DNA of 64,000 nucleotides from CAZXWN01 sp964644695 [NCBI: uncultured bacterium] (GCA_964644695.1 CAZXWN010000002.1:169241-233240); one strand, 5' to 3'; positions 8,129-18,150 are shown, numbered from the stretch's first letter. Made by a program: numbers and translations. The notes: generated by a model from the sequence alone, not told the origin.

Positions 8129-8989
8129 ATGGATAGAATGATGCGACGCATAAAAATACTTCTGGATTTAGTGAAATTCGAACATACCATTTTTGCCCTG
8201 CCTTTTGCCTATATGGGAGTTGTGTTGGCCCAATACCGTATTCCTGAATTTCGAATATGGTTCTGGGTCACTCTGGCGATGATTGGTGCTCGTACGGCGG
8301 CTATGGGACTTAATCGGTTAATTGACCGGGATATTGATGCGCGTAATCCCCGGACCCAAAACCGTCATATCCCACAGGGTTTGGTAAAACCCCTGTCTGT
8401 ATGGGTGATGGTTGGATTAAGCCTTTTGCTGCTTTTATATTCCGCCTGGGCATTGAATCCCCTGTGTTTTTATTTATCTCCCCTGGCGGTTCTCTTGTTA
8501 TGGTTTTATTCCTATACCAAACGGTTTACCTGGATGGCTCATTTTGTACTTGGTATTGTGGAGGCGGCAGCTCCTATTGGGGGGTGGATTGCTGTGACAG
8601 GCAGTTTGTCCTGGCCGCCTTTATTGATTGGCGCCGGATTGATATTCTGGCTTGCCGGATTCGATATCCTTTATTCATTACAGGATTATGAATTTGATAA
8701 AAAATCAGGATTGTATTCTATTCCAGCGCGATTCGGAATTCAGAATGCATTATTTATTTCGTCGGGTCTTCATCTTCTGACGATGCTTTTTTTTCTACTT
8801 GCCGGATTGGTGCTGCATTCTGGGATATGGTACTGGCTGGGGACAGCCTTGATTGCCGGATTGTTGATCTATGAACATGCTATTTTGCATCCGAGGGATT
8901 TATCACGATTAAATCAAGCTTTTTTTACGGTGAATGGATGGGTCAGTGTTGTGCTTTTCATGGGATCGCTGTTAGATGTGATACTTTAA
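8129..8989 (+). CDS. mqnP: UbiA-family prenyltransferase, probably menaquinone pathway
   Basis: This 286-residue polytopic protein (seven to nine membrane segments) belongs to the UbiA family, which transfers a polyprenyl chain to an aromatic acceptor in the membrane. Both metal-diphosphate motifs are present: NRLIDRDIDARNPRTQNR near residue 62 and DILYSLQDYEFD near 177. The same region encodes ubiX, mqnE, mqnA, mqnC and ubiE, so the likely job is prenylation of the 1,4-dihydroxy-6-naphthoate precursor (MqnP) in the futalosine pathway. It is separated from that cluster by the kinase/HD-GYP pair. Assignment to MqnP rather than another UbiA function rests on context. Confidence 0.85.
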   Translation: MDRMMRRIKILLDLVKFEHTIFALPFAYMGVVLAQYRIPEFRIWFWVTLAMIGARTAAMGLNRLIDRDIDARNPRTQNRHIPQGLVKPLSVWVMVGLSLLLLLYSAWALNPLCFYLSPLAVLLLWFYSYTKRFTWMAHFVLGIVEAAAPIGGWIAVTGSLSWPPLLIGAGLIFWLAGFDILYSLQDYEFDKKSGLYSIPARFGIQNALFISSGLHLLTMLFFLLAGLVLHSGIWYWLGTALIAGLLIYEHAILHPRDLSRLNQAFFTVNGWVSVVLFMGSLLDVIL

Positions 8990-9061
8990 CCTTTATTACA
9001 TGCCTTGTGATATATTCAAATTAAACGTAGTATAACTTCTTGCTCAGGGGTGGAGGCAAAT

Positions 9062-12000
9062 ATGAAGTTATGGGCAAGTAAATTGAAAGAGATATTTCAC
9101 TTTACTTCCAAAAACCATGATGATCTGCAAGACAGATTGTTCAATATTATCTTGTTAGTCTTTCTGGCCTTTTTGCTTCTATTATTTTTTACTCCTTCCG
9201 GTGATTCTTTAACTCGAAAAATAGCAACCTATCTCCCCATGTCAATAATCGTTATATTGATTTACGCTTTAAGTCGGTATGGGTGGTGGAATCTATCTCG
9301 CATCAGTTTTGTCCTTTGCCATTGGGTTTGGCTAACGGTCCTGATTTATTACTCGGGCGGAATCAATACACCCAGTACCATGGGGTTTTTGATGCTTGTT
9401 TTATTTACTGGAATTATTCTTAATGAAGGTGCTGCATTAATCATTGCCATTCTTTCGATTCTAAGTAATTGGGGTTTATGGTATATCGAGATCCATGGTC
9501 AGTTGCCATCCTCATCAATTAACTGGACAATCGAAAGAGTTTTTTTTACAAATTCAGTTTTAATATTGTTGATTGTTCCCATTGGGGCTTTGACGGTTCT
9601 AATAATAAAAGCTGCTTCTGCAAGAGCTAATGATGAGTTTTTATCCAGGAAAAATGTTGAGAAAACACTTTGGGATAATAAAGAGCGGCTCCAGATGGTT
9701 TTAGATGGTTCAAATGCTGGTTATTGGGATTGGAACACGGAAACCGGAGAGGCAAATTATAATCAGCGATGCGCAGAATTACTGGGCTATGATTTATCCG
9801 AAATCCCACCCAGGATATCCTCATTCATAAAAATAGTTTATCCGGATGATGTGAAATATGTTCGCAAAGCGTTTTTTACGGGTATCGTTGAACCTTCAGG
9901 TTTTTTGTTTGAATGTCGGATGAGACATAAATCTGGGCAATGGAATTGGATCCAGATTCGTGGAAAAGTATTTTCGTATAAAAAAAACAATAAACCGCTT
10001 CAACTTGCTGGTGTAATGATTGATATTACTGAGCGAAAAACGGAACAGGAATCCCTTCGTCAGAGCAAAGCTGATTTAATCGAAGCGCAGAAAATTGCTC
10101 ATGTTGGAAGCTGGAGTTATGACTCGAATTCTCAGCAAGTCTATTGGTCTGAAGAAACAAAACGAATTTATGGCTTTGATGATCCTGTAGCCCAAATCAA
10201 TGTGAGTGAGTACTATGACTTTGTTCATCCCGACGATATACCCTTAGTGAAAAGTATTATAGATTCGATATTCAAAACGGGTGAGAGTACAAGTGTTGAA
10301 CATCGCATTGTTACCCGGGATGGAAAAGTGAAGATTGTTTTTGAAAATGGTTATGCCAAAAAGGATGCCAAAGGGCGTGTTACAGGTATTTATGGGATTA
10401 CCATGGATATTACGGAACGAAAGCAATATGAACAATCTTTACTGGATGAGAAAAATCGTGCCCGATCTTATTTGGATATTGCTGGTGTCATGATTTTAGC
10501 TGTTGATGCTGAAGGTTATGTGACCATGATAAACCGGAAAGGTTGTGAAATCCTTGGGCTACCTGAGAAAGATGTTGTTGGTGTTAATTGGATGCAACGG
10601 TTTTTGCCGCCCAATGATCCTGAAAACAGTGAGGTGTTTTTTGGTGAGACCATGCAGGGACACTCTCCGGATATTGGTGAGTGGGAGAATAATATCATTA
10701 CCGGACGTGGGGAAATACGCCGTATAAAATGGCATTATTCAATCATGAGAGACAGTGTAGGTAATATTACTGGGACTTTAAACTCTGGACTGGATGTAAC
10801 AGAGCAACGTAAAAATGAACTTTTACTCAAAGAAAGTGAAGAACGATTCCAGAAAACATTCCTGTATGCACCCACAGGAGTATGTTTGATCAGTCCCGAG
10901 GGGAAGATTCTTCAGGTTAACAAGGCTCTTCAATCAATGCTTGGCTATAGTGAAAAATATCTGACTGAAAATAACTATCAACAGTTCGTTCATCCAGATG
11001 ATATTGAGTCTATCCTGAAACACATCCAAAGGCTTATTGATGGAAGTTTGCCGACGTTTGGAATGGAAGCCAGATTGTTACATCAACTCGGTGAATGGAT
11101 ATGGGTTTTAATGAATGTAATTCTCGTAAGAAATGAGTTGGGTCAGCCGTTGAACTTTATATTTCAGCTTCAGGATATTTCAGACCAGCGGCGAAGTATC
11201 AAGGCTTTGAATGAAAGCCGCCAACAATTACAGCTGATTATGGATGCGGCGAATGATGGAATATGGGATTGGTCTGTTCCTGATGGAAAAATTAAATATA
11301 ACCCCCGATATGAAACAATGCTGGGATATATTCAGGGTTCACTGTCGCACAGCTTTAAATCCTTCATGGATATGGTCCATCTTGAAGACCAGGATGTTCT
11401 CCGGACTACATATCAAAAAGTTATTGAGGGCCAAGTTGACCACTACGTTGTTGAATATCGCATGCGATGTATGGACAGCAGCTATTTATGGATTCTCGAA
11501 AGAGGTAAGGTTGCACAAAGAGACTCTAGTGGTAAGGCTCTCCGTATTGTAGGGACCAACACAGATATTACTGAACAAAAAGCAACAAATGATGAACTTA
11601 AAAAGTTAACCAAAATATCATTTGAAGAATCTAATGTTTTTTTAACAGAAATATTAAACACTCTATCTGCACATATTGCTGTTATTAATGAAAAAGGAGA
11701 AATCGTATTTATCAATGAAAGTTGGAAACAGTTTGCTTTAGGAAATGGCGGGGACTTGGCTCAAGTGGGTTTGGGTGTAAACTATTTGGAAATATGCCAG
11801 AGGTCCCAAGCAATTAATGAAGACGATATTGATAAAGTGGTTCAGGGATTGAAGGATGTAATAGCAGGTACTCGAAAAACCTTCTCGGTAGAATATGCCT
11901 GCCACAGTCCAATTGATAAACGTTGGTTTGTTATGCAAGCCCAGGTATTATCCGGTCTCAGAGAAAAGCATGTTTTCATTTCCCATGAGAATATTACATA

Positions 12001-13459
12001 TCAAAAAGCGGCTGAGGAAGCTCTCCGCCAGGCCAGGGAAGCATCCGAAGCTGCCAGTCATGCGAAGAGCGGCTTTTTGGCAAACATGTCTCATGAGATT
12101 AGAACTCCGTTAAATTCAATACTTGGATTTACTCAATTACTTCAAAAAGATAAGTCCTTGACTGAAAATCAAAGAGAACATCTTGATGTGATTTATAAAA
12201 GTGGTGAGCATCTGTTGGATTTATTTAATGACATGCTGGATATGTCGAAGATAGAATCTGGCCGTGTGAGTCTAAATGAACATCGGTTTGACTTATGGGA
12301 ATTACTAGGAAAACTGAGCAAATACTATAAGCGTAAAGCTGCAAACAAGAAATTATCCTGGAGTATGGATATTGGAGGAAATGTCCCGAGGTTTATTGTT
12401 GCGGATCATGAGAAACTAAGAAAGGTTTTATGGAACCTTCTGGAAAATGCAATTAAATTTACGGATGAAGGCTTTGTTTACCTTAAAACCACGGCTGTAA
12501 CTGGAGAAAGAGGGCATTGGGTACTGACTTTTGAAGTAGAAGATACGGGCATTGGAATTTCAGAAGACGAAATGAAATTATTATTCAAGCCTTTTTCTCA
12601 AACCCAAATTGGAATGGAATCAAAGGGTGGAACGGGTTTAGGTCTGGCAATTAGCCAACAATATGTACGAGTGATGAAAGGTGAAATCACTGTAAACAGC
12701 TGTCCGAGGAAAGGCAGCGTATTCCGTTTTACATTACATGTTCATGAGTCAGAACGAAAAGAAGTTAGTGGATTACTCAGGAAAGAGAAGAAGCCCGAGG
12801 TTAATAGAAATATTGACTTAACAGGTAAAAAAGTATTGATTATAGATGATAATCCTGCCAGCAGAGAGGCATTACGGGATGCGTTGGTTTCAACGGGAGC
12901 TTTCATAATTGAAGCTGAGAATATTCCTGAGGTATTAAAACAAGTAAAAAAGGATGTTTTGGATATCATATTAATGGACGTTTCTAATCTCGGAATGGAC
13001 AGTTGTAAAGTAATAAGAGATATTCGTAAATTACAGACTGGGAAAAATATACCTATAATTGTTATCACTGTTGATACTGATGAAAATCTGTGGAAAAGAT
13101 ATTATGAATCAGGTGCAAGTGATTGTTTGAATAAGCCCTTTTTAACTCAGTCTCTACTAAAATTGATGGTAGCCCATTTAAAATTGAATTCAGAATTTAT
13201 CCGGAATGATGAGAAAATTAATGATAGTTCTCAGCATAGTAATGGAGAAAGTATTCGTGGTGAACTGGATTCAGAGTGGATGATAAGCTTGCAGGAAGCT
13301 GTTTTAGCTGCAGATATTGACCGTGTCTATAGCCTCATAGAAATCCTCCGTCCTGAGCATCCTCGTATTGCAGGAATACTAAGGAAGCATGCTGAACGAT
13401 TTGATTATGAGGGTCTATTGAATTGTTTTGAAAACTGGAGGAATGAAAGTCATGAATAA
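9062..13459 (+). CDS. Multi-PAS hybrid sensor histidine kinase
   Basis: 1465 residues. The N-terminus has five or six membrane segments (about 25-185). Six PAS domains follow, begun by RLQMVLDGSNAGYWDW, AQKIAHVGSWSYD, YLDIAGVMILAVD, RFQKTFLYAPTGV, QLQLIMDAANDGIWDW and ILNTLSAHIAVIN. Next come a HisKA domain (FLANMSHEIRTPLNSILGF, His phosphosite), an HATPase domain (DTGIGIS and GGTGLGLAIS) and a receiver domain (KVLIIDDN, LMDVSN, LNKPF). The last 60 residues are helical and could be a degenerate phosphotransfer or dimer module. GGAGG lies 5 nt before ATG 9062, which is preferred to the GTG at 9050. The gene overlaps the next by 8 bp, so the HD-GYP protein is its likely output partner. Confidence 0.93.
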   Translation: MKLWASKLKEIFHFTSKNHDDLQDRLFNIILLVFLAFLLLLFFTPSGDSLTRKIATYLPMSIIVILIYALSRYGWWNLSRISFVLCHWVWLTVLIYYSGGINTPSTMGFLMLVLFTGIILNEGAALIIAILSILSNWGLWYIEIHGQLPSSSINWTIERVFFTNSVLILLIVPIGALTVLIIKAASARANDEFLSRKNVEKTLWDNKERLQMVLDGSNAGYWDWNTETGEANYNQRCAELLGYDLSEIPPRISSFIKIVYPDDVKYVRKAFFTGIVEPSGFLFECRMRHKSGQWNWIQIRGKVFSYKKNNKPLQLAGVMIDITERKTEQESLRQSKADLIEAQKIAHVGSWSYDSNSQQVYWSEETKRIYGFDDPVAQINVSEYYDFVHPDDIPLVKSIIDSIFKTGESTSVEHRIVTRDGKVKIVFENGYAKKDAKGRVTGIYGITMDITERKQYEQSLLDEKNRARSYLDIAGVMILAVDAEGYVTMINRKGCEILGLPEKDVVGVNWMQRFLPPNDPENSEVFFGETMQGHSPDIGEWENNIITGRGEIRRIKWHYSIMRDSVGNITGTLNSGLDVTEQRKNELLLKESEERFQKTFLYAPTGVCLISPEGKILQVNKALQSMLGYSEKYLTENNYQQFVHPDDIESILKHIQRLIDGSLPTFGMEARLLHQLGEWIWVLMNVILVRNELGQPLNFIFQLQDISDQRRSIKALNESRQQLQLIMDAANDGIWDWSVPDGKIKYNPRYETMLGYIQGSLSHSFKSFMDMVHLEDQDVLRTTYQKVIEGQVDHYVVEYRMRCMDSSYLWILERGKVAQRDSSGKALRIVGTNTDITEQKATNDELKKLTKISFEESNVFLTEILNTLSAHIAVINEKGEIVFINESWKQFALGNGGDLAQVGLGVNYLEICQRSQAINEDDIDKVVQGLKDVIAGTRKTFSVEYACHSPIDKRWFVMQAQVLSGLREKHVFISHENITYQKAAEEALRQAREASEAASHAKSGFLANMSHEIRTPLNSILGFTQLLQKDKSLTENQREHLDVIYKSGEHLLDLFNDMLDMSKIESGRVSLNEHRFDLWELLGKLSKYYKRKAANKKLSWSMDIGGNVPRFIVADHEKLRKVLWNLLENAIKFTDEGFVYLKTTAVTGERGHWVLTFEVEDTGIGISEDEMKLLFKPFSQTQIGMESKGGTGLGLAISQQYVRVMKGEITVNSCPRKGSVFRFTLHVHESERKEVSGLLRKEKKPEVNRNIDLTGKKVLIIDDNPASREALRDALVSTGAFIIEAENIPEVLKQVKKDVLDIILMDVSNLGMDSCKVIRDIRKLQTGKNIPIIVITVDTDENLWKRYYESGASDCLNKPFLTQSLLKLMVAHLKLNSEFIRNDEKINDSSQHSNGESIRGELDSEWMISLQEAVLAADIDRVYSLIEILRPEHPRIAGILRKHAERFDYEGLLNCFENWRNESHE

Positions 13460-14546
13460 TGAGCTATCTTTAAATCATTCGAAAATTTTAATTATTGATG
13501 ATGAACCTGAAATATTAGAATTGCTGAGTGGAATTTTAACGGCCAAAGGCTGTAACGTAAGAACCGTAACCGATGGTCTGAAAACATTAAATGAAACGAC
13601 TGACTTTCTGCCGGATTTAATTCTGTTAGATGTAGATATGCCAGTTATTAATGGTTTTGAAATATGTGCCTTTCTGAAGCGAACTTCCCACCTGAAAGAC
13701 ATTCCTGTGATTTTTGTCAGTGGAATGTCAAATGTTGAGGACAAAATGAAAGGTTTCCAGTGTGGTGGTGTTGATTACATTACAAAACCATTTAATCTGG
13801 AAGAAGTGGAAGTAAGAGTGGATACGCATCTCAAATTGAGAAGCTATCATCGTGAATTGGAAGTAATTAATAAAAAATTGGAACAAAAAGTTCAGTCACA
13901 AGTCAGAGAAATAACTGAATTACAGATGGCAACAATATTTGCCCTGTCAAAACTGGCCGAATCACGAGATGATTATACTGGCAGACATTTGGAGAGAGTC
14001 CAAGGATATTGTCGAATGGTTGCTGAATGTTTGGGAAAAAGTTCGCCATATCAGGATGTAGTGGATGCTTGTTTTATTGGTAATTTAATTATGGCCAGTC
14101 CCCTTCACGATGTTGGTAAAGTGGCAATTCCTGATAATATTCTATTAAAACCTGGGAAACTGACTCCTGAAGAGTTTGTTGTTATGAAAACGCATACTTT
14201 AATTGGTGCTAATACTCTTGAGCAGGTTCGTCAGAAATATCCTGCTAGTGAGTTTATTCATATTGCTATTGGAGTTGCCAGATCTCATCATGAACGATGG
14301 GACGGATTAGGCTATCCAGATGGATTGTTTCAGGAAGAAATACCATTAGAAGCTCGTATAATGGCTTTGGCTGATGTATATGATGCATTAAGGTCCCGTC
14401 GATGTTACAAAGAAGCGCTTTCTCATGAAAACAGTTGTGATTTGATTTATGAACAGAGTGGCCGATTGTTTGATCCAGTAGTTGTTGATGTTTTTAGGAA
14501 GATAGAACTGGAATTTGCTGAATTGTCACGAACCCTGAATGATTAG
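13452..14546 (+). CDS. HD-GYP response regulator (c-di-GMP phosphodiesterase)
   Basis: 364 residues: a receiver domain (KILIIDDEPEILELLSG, phosphosite in LLDVDMP, YITKPF), a short coiled coil (KKLEQKVQSQVREITELQ) and an HD-GYP domain. The latter has the intact motifs HDVGK, HHERWDG and GYPDG plus LADVYDAL, so catalysis is expected. HD-GYP proteins hydrolyse cyclic di-GMP; some act on other cyclic dinucleotides. The start overlaps the end of the kinase gene by 8 bp and GGAGG (13437-13441) sits 10 nt upstream; an in-frame ATG at 13428 is the alternative. The pair is likely a translationally coupled two-component system. Confidence 0.92.
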   Translation: MNNELSLNHSKILIIDDEPEILELLSGILTAKGCNVRTVTDGLKTLNETTDFLPDLILLDVDMPVINGFEICAFLKRTSHLKDIPVIFVSGMSNVEDKMKGFQCGGVDYITKPFNLEEVEVRVDTHLKLRSYHRELEVINKKLEQKVQSQVREITELQMATIFALSKLAESRDDYTGRHLERVQGYCRMVAECLGKSSPYQDVVDACFIGNLIMASPLHDVGKVAIPDNILLKPGKLTPEEFVVMKTHTLIGANTLEQVRQKYPASEFIHIAIGVARSHHERWDGLGYPDGLFQEEIPLEARIMALADVYDALRSRRCYKEALSHENSCDLIYEQSGRLFDPVVVDVFRKIELEFAELSRTLND

Positions 14547-14619
14547 TCTTTCTTTCCAAATATGGACTGAAAGTGATATCTTGAATAAAGATGCTTGGTA
14601 GAAAAGAGAGGATACTTGG

Positions 14620-15228
14620 ATGCCACCGATTGTTGTTGCAATGACCGGCGCTAGTGGACAGTCATATGGAGTTCGTTTGGTACAGGCTTTACTCGATTTG
14701 AATCAAAATGTGGCTTTAACTGTATCTGATGCGGCTCGGCTGGTCATGAAAGAAGAATTGGGAATGGATATCCCACTGGTGGGTAATCCTGTGGAAGTTA
14801 TTATTGGTAAATTTGCCTCTCGATATGTACATTACCTGGATGCTGATGATGTGGGTGCTGGAATCGCCAGCGGTTCTTTCCGAACTCAGGGTATGGTTAT
14901 TTGTCCCTGCAGTACAGGTACTTTAGGTTCAATTGCCGCCGGAGTAAGCCGTAACCTGGTTGAACGGGCGGCAGAAGTTACCCTCAAAGAACGACGAAAA
15001 TTAGTCATGGTAGTTCGTGAAACCCCTCTTTCTACAATTCAATTAGAAAATATGCATCGTTTATCTATGGCTGGAGCTGTCATTATGCCAGCCTCCCCTG
15101 GTTTTTACCACAATCCCGAATCGGTTGATGACATGGTTGATTTTATGATTGCCCGAATCCTGGATCAACTGGGAATCCATCATTCGATTGGAAAACGCTG
15201 GAAAGAATCAAAAACGTTTCAAAGCTGA
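14620..15228 (+). CDS. ubiX: UbiX-family flavin prenyltransferase
   Basis: 202 residues, the usual length of UbiX/Pad1. Motifs visible: TGASGQSYGVRL at the N-terminus (FMN binding), the SGSFRTQGMVICPCS segment and the VVRETPLSTIQLENM segment. The enzyme joins dimethylallyl phosphate to FMN to make prenylated FMN, the cofactor of UbiD-type decarboxylases. In futalosine-pathway organisms a UbiX works with a UbiD-like enzyme (MqnL family) on the naphthoate intermediate. No ubiD homologue is present in this window. The gene heads the ddh-mqnE-mqnA-mqnC-ubiE run, which supports a menaquinone role. Confidence 0.92.
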   Translation: MPPIVVAMTGASGQSYGVRLVQALLDLNQNVALTVSDAARLVMKEELGMDIPLVGNPVEVIIGKFASRYVHYLDADDVGAGIASGSFRTQGMVICPCSTGTLGSIAAGVSRNLVERAAEVTLKERRKLVMVVRETPLSTIQLENMHRLSMAGAVIMPASPGFYHNPESVDDMVDFMIARILDQLGIHHSIGKRWKESKTFQS

Positions 15229-15313
15229 AACATCCATAAACCTCTGCTAATCCCATCTGAATCTTTTATAATAAATAATAGGGTAATAAGATTATTCGAG
15301 GCGAGGTAATCAT

Positions 15314-16216
15314 ATGTCTGATAAAATTCGAGTTGCAATCATTGGATATGGAAATATTGGTCAATGTGTTTTTGAGGCATTATTAAAATCACCCGATATG
15401 GAGATTGCTGGAGTAGTGCGGCGTTCCATTTCCGGTGGTAATCCTCCAGAACTTAGCTCTGTCCCAGTTACTGATGATATTAAGACACTAGGTAAGGTGG
15501 ATGTTGCTATCTTATGTGGACCATCCCGTAGTATTCCTGATACGGCAGAGCATTATTTGAGTCTGGGAATTAATACGGTGGATAGTTTTGATATTCACGG
15601 TTCAATATGGGACCTTAAACAGCGGTTGGATGCCGTTGCCCGAAAGCATAAGTCTGTTTCAATCGTGTCGGCGGGCTGGGATCCGGGTACGGATTCCGTT
15701 GTCCGAGCCATGATGGAAGGTATTGTTCCCCAGGGTATCACCTATACGAACTTTGGGCCGGGTATGAGTATGGGGCATACTGTTGCTGTAAAGGCGATAT
15801 CTGGAGTGAAAGCTGCTTTATCAATGACTATTCCAGTTGGTACTGGTATTCATCGCCGAATGGTTTATGTTGAGATTGAGCCGGGTGCCAGATTTGATGA
15901 TGTTTCTTCTGCTATAAAAAAAGACCCCTATTTCGTACATGATGAAACCCATGTGATTCAGGTGGATGATGTGTCCAAGTTCTTGGATATGGGGCATGGT
16001 GTATCGATGACACGAAAAGGTGTTTCTGGTGATGCACACAACCAGCAAATTGAATTTAAGATGGCAATAAATAATCCAGCCTTAACGGGACAGGTTCTGG
16101 TATGTTCCGCCCGTGCATCGGTTAAACAGCAACCCGGATGTTATACTTTGATAGAAATTCCGGTCATTGATATGTTGTATGGTGATCGTGAAGAGTTGAT
16201 TCGTAGATTAGTATAA
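15314..16216 (+). CDS. ddh: Diaminopimelate dehydrogenase-like oxidoreductase
   Basis: 300 residues with an N-terminal NADP-binding fold (RVAIIGYGNIGQCVFEAL). The middle part, with SAGWDPGTDSVVRAMM, GPGMSMGHTVAVKA and the YVEIEPGA segment, matches meso-diaminopimelate D-dehydrogenase. That enzyme aminates tetrahydrodipicolinate directly to meso-DAP for lysine and peptidoglycan. GAGGTAA lies close before the start. Its place between ubiX and mqnE is unexpected and has no obvious pathway link. Confidence 0.85.
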   Translation: MSDKIRVAIIGYGNIGQCVFEALLKSPDMEIAGVVRRSISGGNPPELSSVPVTDDIKTLGKVDVAILCGPSRSIPDTAEHYLSLGINTVDSFDIHGSIWDLKQRLDAVARKHKSVSIVSAGWDPGTDSVVRAMMEGIVPQGITYTNFGPGMSMGHTVAVKAISGVKAALSMTIPVGTGIHRRMVYVEIEPGARFDDVSSAIKKDPYFVHDETHVIQVDDVSKFLDMGHGVSMTRKGVSGDAHNQQIEFKMAINNPALTGQVLVCSARASVKQQPGCYTLIEIPVIDMLYGDREELIRRLV

Positions 16217-16235
16217 GTACTATTGGATTTGATGA

Positions 16236-17333
16236 ATGAATGATTTTATGAAGGACAGTGAGCTTTCCAGCGTTGCTGAGAAAGTCAACTCAGGGCAACG
16301 TTTGTCTAAAGCGGATGCTCTACTTTGCATGCAAACACGGGACTTAACCGGATTGGGATATTTAGCCAATCAGGTCCGGATGCGGCAGGTAGGGGATGCC
16401 GCTTATTTTTATGTCAATTTAAATGTCAATCCCACCAATATCTGTGTGAATCACTGTCCAATTTGTGCGTTCCGGCGTTCTCCTCAAGCCCCAGATGCTT
16501 ATACCCTGGATGTGGAAACTTTCAGAAATAAGATTCAGAGTATTCTTCCCTATGGAATCAATGAGGTTCATATCGTTGGAGGTCTTCATCCTGAAGCTAC
16601 TTTGGCCTATTATGAGGATTTATGTCGAACGGTGAAGGAGTTAAATCCATCCATTTGTGTCCATGCTTATACAGCTGTTGAAATCGACCATATCTCGCAT
16701 AAAGAAAATCTTCCAGTGGAAACTGTTCTGACCAGACTGAAAGCCGCTGGTTTAGATAATATGCCGGGTGGTGGGGCTGAACTGTTTGCGCCTCGAATTA
16801 GAGAGCTGATTGCCAAGGGAAAGATTGATGCCAAGACCTGGTTGTCCATCCATGAAAAAGCTCACAAATTGGGAATTAAAACAAATGCAACCATGTTGTA
16901 TGGTCATGTTGAAACCCCTGAGGAGAGAGTGGACCATCTTCTTCAAATAAGGGATTTACAAGACCAGACGGGAGGCTTTTCCTGTTTCGTCCCATTAGCG
17001 TTTTATCCCCAGAATACCTATATAAAAAATCCAAAGTTGTCCGGAGGAATGGACGATTTACGGGTTATTGCGACAGCTCGATTGGTTCTGGACAATGTTC
17101 CTCATATTAAAGCCATCTGGACTTACCTGGGTTGGAAACTGGCCCAAACGGCTCTTTTCTTTGGAGCAGATGATTTACATGGGACTAATCTGAATGAAAA
17201 AATTGTCCATGATGCTGGATCCCGGGAAGCCGCTATGATGGACCGTGATGTATTAGTTCAAATGATTCGTGATGCCGGTCGGAGACCCGTATTGACGAAT
17301 AGTGGATATTCACCGGCAGTGGAAGTGAATTGA
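16236..17333 (+). CDS. mqnE: Aminofutalosine synthase MqnE (radical SAM)
   Basis: 365 residues. The radical SAM motif CVNHCPIC (CxxxCxxC) lies near residue 69. HIVGGLHPE, MPGGGAELF, TNATMLYGHVETPEERVDH and the LQDQTGGFSCFVPLAF segment are typical of MqnE rather than MqnC. The enzyme condenses 3-(1-carboxyvinyloxy)benzoate with SAM to aminofutalosine. It ends one base before mqnA starts, and the set mqnE-mqnA-mqnC-ubiE is compact enough to be one transcript. A second ATG four codons in could also serve as the start. Confidence 0.93.
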   Translation: MNDFMKDSELSSVAEKVNSGQRLSKADALLCMQTRDLTGLGYLANQVRMRQVGDAAYFYVNLNVNPTNICVNHCPICAFRRSPQAPDAYTLDVETFRNKIQSILPYGINEVHIVGGLHPEATLAYYEDLCRTVKELNPSICVHAYTAVEIDHISHKENLPVETVLTRLKAAGLDNMPGGGAELFAPRIRELIAKGKIDAKTWLSIHEKAHKLGIKTNATMLYGHVETPEERVDHLLQIRDLQDQTGGFSCFVPLAFYPQNTYIKNPKLSGGMDDLRVIATARLVLDNVPHIKAIWTYLGWKLAQTALFFGADDLHGTNLNEKIVHDAGSREAAMMDRDVLVQMIRDAGRRPVLTNSGYSPAVEVN

Positions 17334-17334
17334 A

Positions 17335-18150
17335 ATGAGGATTGGCCGGTTAATATATCTGAACAGTGCGCCTTTCTATTATGGTTTGGACAGGGGATTG
17401 GTGAAAGCTCCCGAGATGCAAATTATTCCTGGAGTGCCTGCGGAATTAAACCAGATGATGGCGCAGGGTGATTTAGACATTTCTGTTATCTCTGCTATTG
17501 TCTATGCTCGTTATCATCATGAGCTGGTGTTATTACCTGATCTATGTGTGAGTGCAAATGGTCCGGTGATGAGTGTTTTGTTGATTTCGAAAGTGGATCC
17601 GAGTCAATTGGATGGGAAAAAAGTTGCATTAACGACATCCAGTGCTACGGCCCAGGCTTTGGTGAAAGTCCTACTGCATGAAATGTATAAAGTGAGTGTG
17701 GAGTATATCACTTTACCCCCGAATCGGGAAGCGATGTTGGAAGCGGCGGATGCCTGTCTGATTATTGGTGATGACGCTCTTTTACTGGAGCCGGATCCAA
17801 CCTTGAAAGTATACGATTTGGGACAGTTATGGAAAGCTTTTACTGGGCTTCCAATGGTTTTTGCCGTTGTTGCTGCTCGCCGGGCATTTGCCTCCCGATA
17901 TCCTGATAAATTAGCCAACCTGTCTATTGCCATGCATCAATCTGTGCATCTGGCTCTCAATTCAGTGGATGACTTTTCCAATGAGGATCGATTTCGAAGG
18001 GTATCCCAACGGATTTCATTAAGTAATTATTTCCGTCACCTCAGTTTTTCTTTCGATGAACAGAGGCAAAAGGGTTTACTAAGTTATTATGAGAAGGCCG
18101 CTCGATTAAGTTTGTGTCCGGAGTGTCGGAGTCTGGAGTTTTGCGGATGA
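17335..18150 (+). CDS. mqnA: Chorismate dehydratase MqnA
   Basis: 271 residues of the MqnA/MqnD fold, starting RIGRLIYLNSAPFYYGL. MqnA dehydrates chorismate to 3-(1-carboxyvinyloxy)benzoate, the first step of the futalosine route. The neighbouring mqnE, which uses that product, favours MqnA over MqnD. The extreme C-terminus reads SLCPECRSLEFCG, a compact three-cysteine tail (CxxCx5C) that I do not associate with characterised MqnA proteins. The stop codon overlaps the start of mqnC (ATGA), which implies coupling. Confidence 0.88.
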   Translation: MRIGRLIYLNSAPFYYGLDRGLVKAPEMQIIPGVPAELNQMMAQGDLDISVISAIVYARYHHELVLLPDLCVSANGPVMSVLLISKVDPSQLDGKKVALTTSSATAQALVKVLLHEMYKVSVEYITLPPNREAMLEAADACLIIGDDALLLEPDPTLKVYDLGQLWKAFTGLPMVFAVVAARRAFASRYPDKLANLSIAMHQSVHLALNSVDDFSNEDRFRRVSQRISLSNYFRHLSFSFDEQRQKGLLSYYEKAARLSLCPECRSLEFCG

